From: a virus
Strand: one strand, 5' to 3'
Virus record (IMG/VR): IMGVR_UViG_3300031788_000051
Coordinates: 1 to 37,867 of that record
DNA: 37,867 nt
Below the pieces are notes generated by a model, which searched no databases, was not told where the DNA came from, and was given only the letters and a program-made list of their open reading frames with translations. Every line of letters starts with the position of its first letter. The first letter of the stretch is position 1. This document shows, piece by piece, positions 37,648 to 37,867 of this stretch. The translations under genes were made by a program, and so were the position numbers.

Positions 37648-37867
37648 TGGCCGCCGCTTCCATGACGCGTCCACGCCCTCGCGAGCCCCGCGCACAGCCG
37701 CGACGCCTCCGGCGCGATGGCGTCGCGCCCAACATGCTCGATCAGATCATGGCGTACCAGCGCCCGCTCACCGTGCCCGAACTCGCGGCCATTCTGGGGA
37801 AGTCGCGTGCGTCGCTCTACCGCATGGCCGAGCGGGGCGACATCCCGCAGTTCAATCTCCCTGGGTG
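37647..37867 (+). CDS. Excisionase-like helix-turn-helix protein (partial)
   Basis: Open from ATG 37647 to the window edge (73 codons seen). After a basic N-terminal stretch (RPREPRAQPRRLRRD), LTVPELAAILGKSRASLYRMAERGDIPQF is the helix-turn-helix typical of excisionase/AlpA proteins. An integrase gene may follow outside the window. A regulator of another kind is possible. Confidence 0.7.
   Translation, partial: MAAASMTRPRPREPRAQPRRLRRDGVAPNMLDQIMAYQRPLTVPELAAILGKSRASLYRMAERGDIPQFNLPG

Noticed and set aside
37857-37867. CTGGGTG at the window end as an eighth array
   Set aside because: Only one partial unit is visible and it lies in the open excisionase-like frame; it cannot be judged at the edge.
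1-37867. tRNA or other structured RNA genes
   Set aside because: No cloverleaf or conserved T-loop sequence was recognised by eye on either strand; a covariance-model scan would be needed to exclude them.

Overview
The window is most of a lambda-like siphovirus genome (prophage or phage-plasmid) from a high-GC, Gram-negative host. The lineage cannot be fixed from sequence alone; the KhpA-type KH protein and general style make Acidobacteriota a weak guess. Both window edges cut through genes. No integrase is visible, although an excisionase-type helix-turn-helix gene runs off the right edge.

Layout, read leftward along the minus strand, which carries nearly all genes. (1) 37867-34485, control: an excisionase-like gene and a small unknown gene (both +), a HigB-HigA type toxin-antitoxin pair, a membrane protein with a superinfection-immunity domain, two divergent XRE regulators, and a small protein of unknown role. 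(2) 34485-28513, replication and maintenance: a lambda O-like replication protein with iterons inside its own gene, a HerA-type ATPase with a duplicated C-terminal domain, a ParF-like ParA, a ribbon-helix-helix (ParG-like) protein, a zinc-ribbon protein, a KH RNA-binding protein and small unknowns. (3) 28566-26900: a SWIM zinc-finger gene (+), a second ribbon-helix-helix gene and a hypothetical gene. (4) 26899-18132, packaging and head: terminase small and large subunits, a gpW-like protein, portal, a tandem pair of small paralogues, a prohead protease fused to the major capsid protein, and head-tail joining proteins. (5) 18135-1418, tail: terminator, tube, gpG/gpGT with a canonical -1 slippery site, tape measure, gpM, gpL, NlpC/P60 gpK, a gpI-gpJ fusion, a collagen-like fibre protein and a fibre with a signal peptide. 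A HicAB module and a gpZ-like gene interrupt this block on the plus strand. (6) 1-1214, lysis: a T4-type lysozyme with an N-terminal membrane segment and a partial spanin-like gene.

Most minus-strand genes overlap by ATGA/GTGA/TGATG or abut, so they form translationally coupled operons. The early region differs from the late region in one striking way: seven GC-rich arrays built from 8-base units sit there and nowhere else. Six supply the stop codon of the gene they follow; the seventh lies inside the ParG-like gene in the opposite orientation, which contains no stop.

The control circuit is readable. The promoter of the cro-like gene and the promoter of the replication operon lie about 960 bases apart, are inverted near-copies of each other, and carry the same operator. 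Both toxin-antitoxin operons have a near-consensus promoter whose -10 box ends six bases before the toxin ATG, so the toxins are probably translated from leaderless mRNA, while each antitoxin has a strong Shine-Dalgarno site. The ParF/ParG-like pair beside iterons suggests the element can persist as a plasmid, but this is inference.
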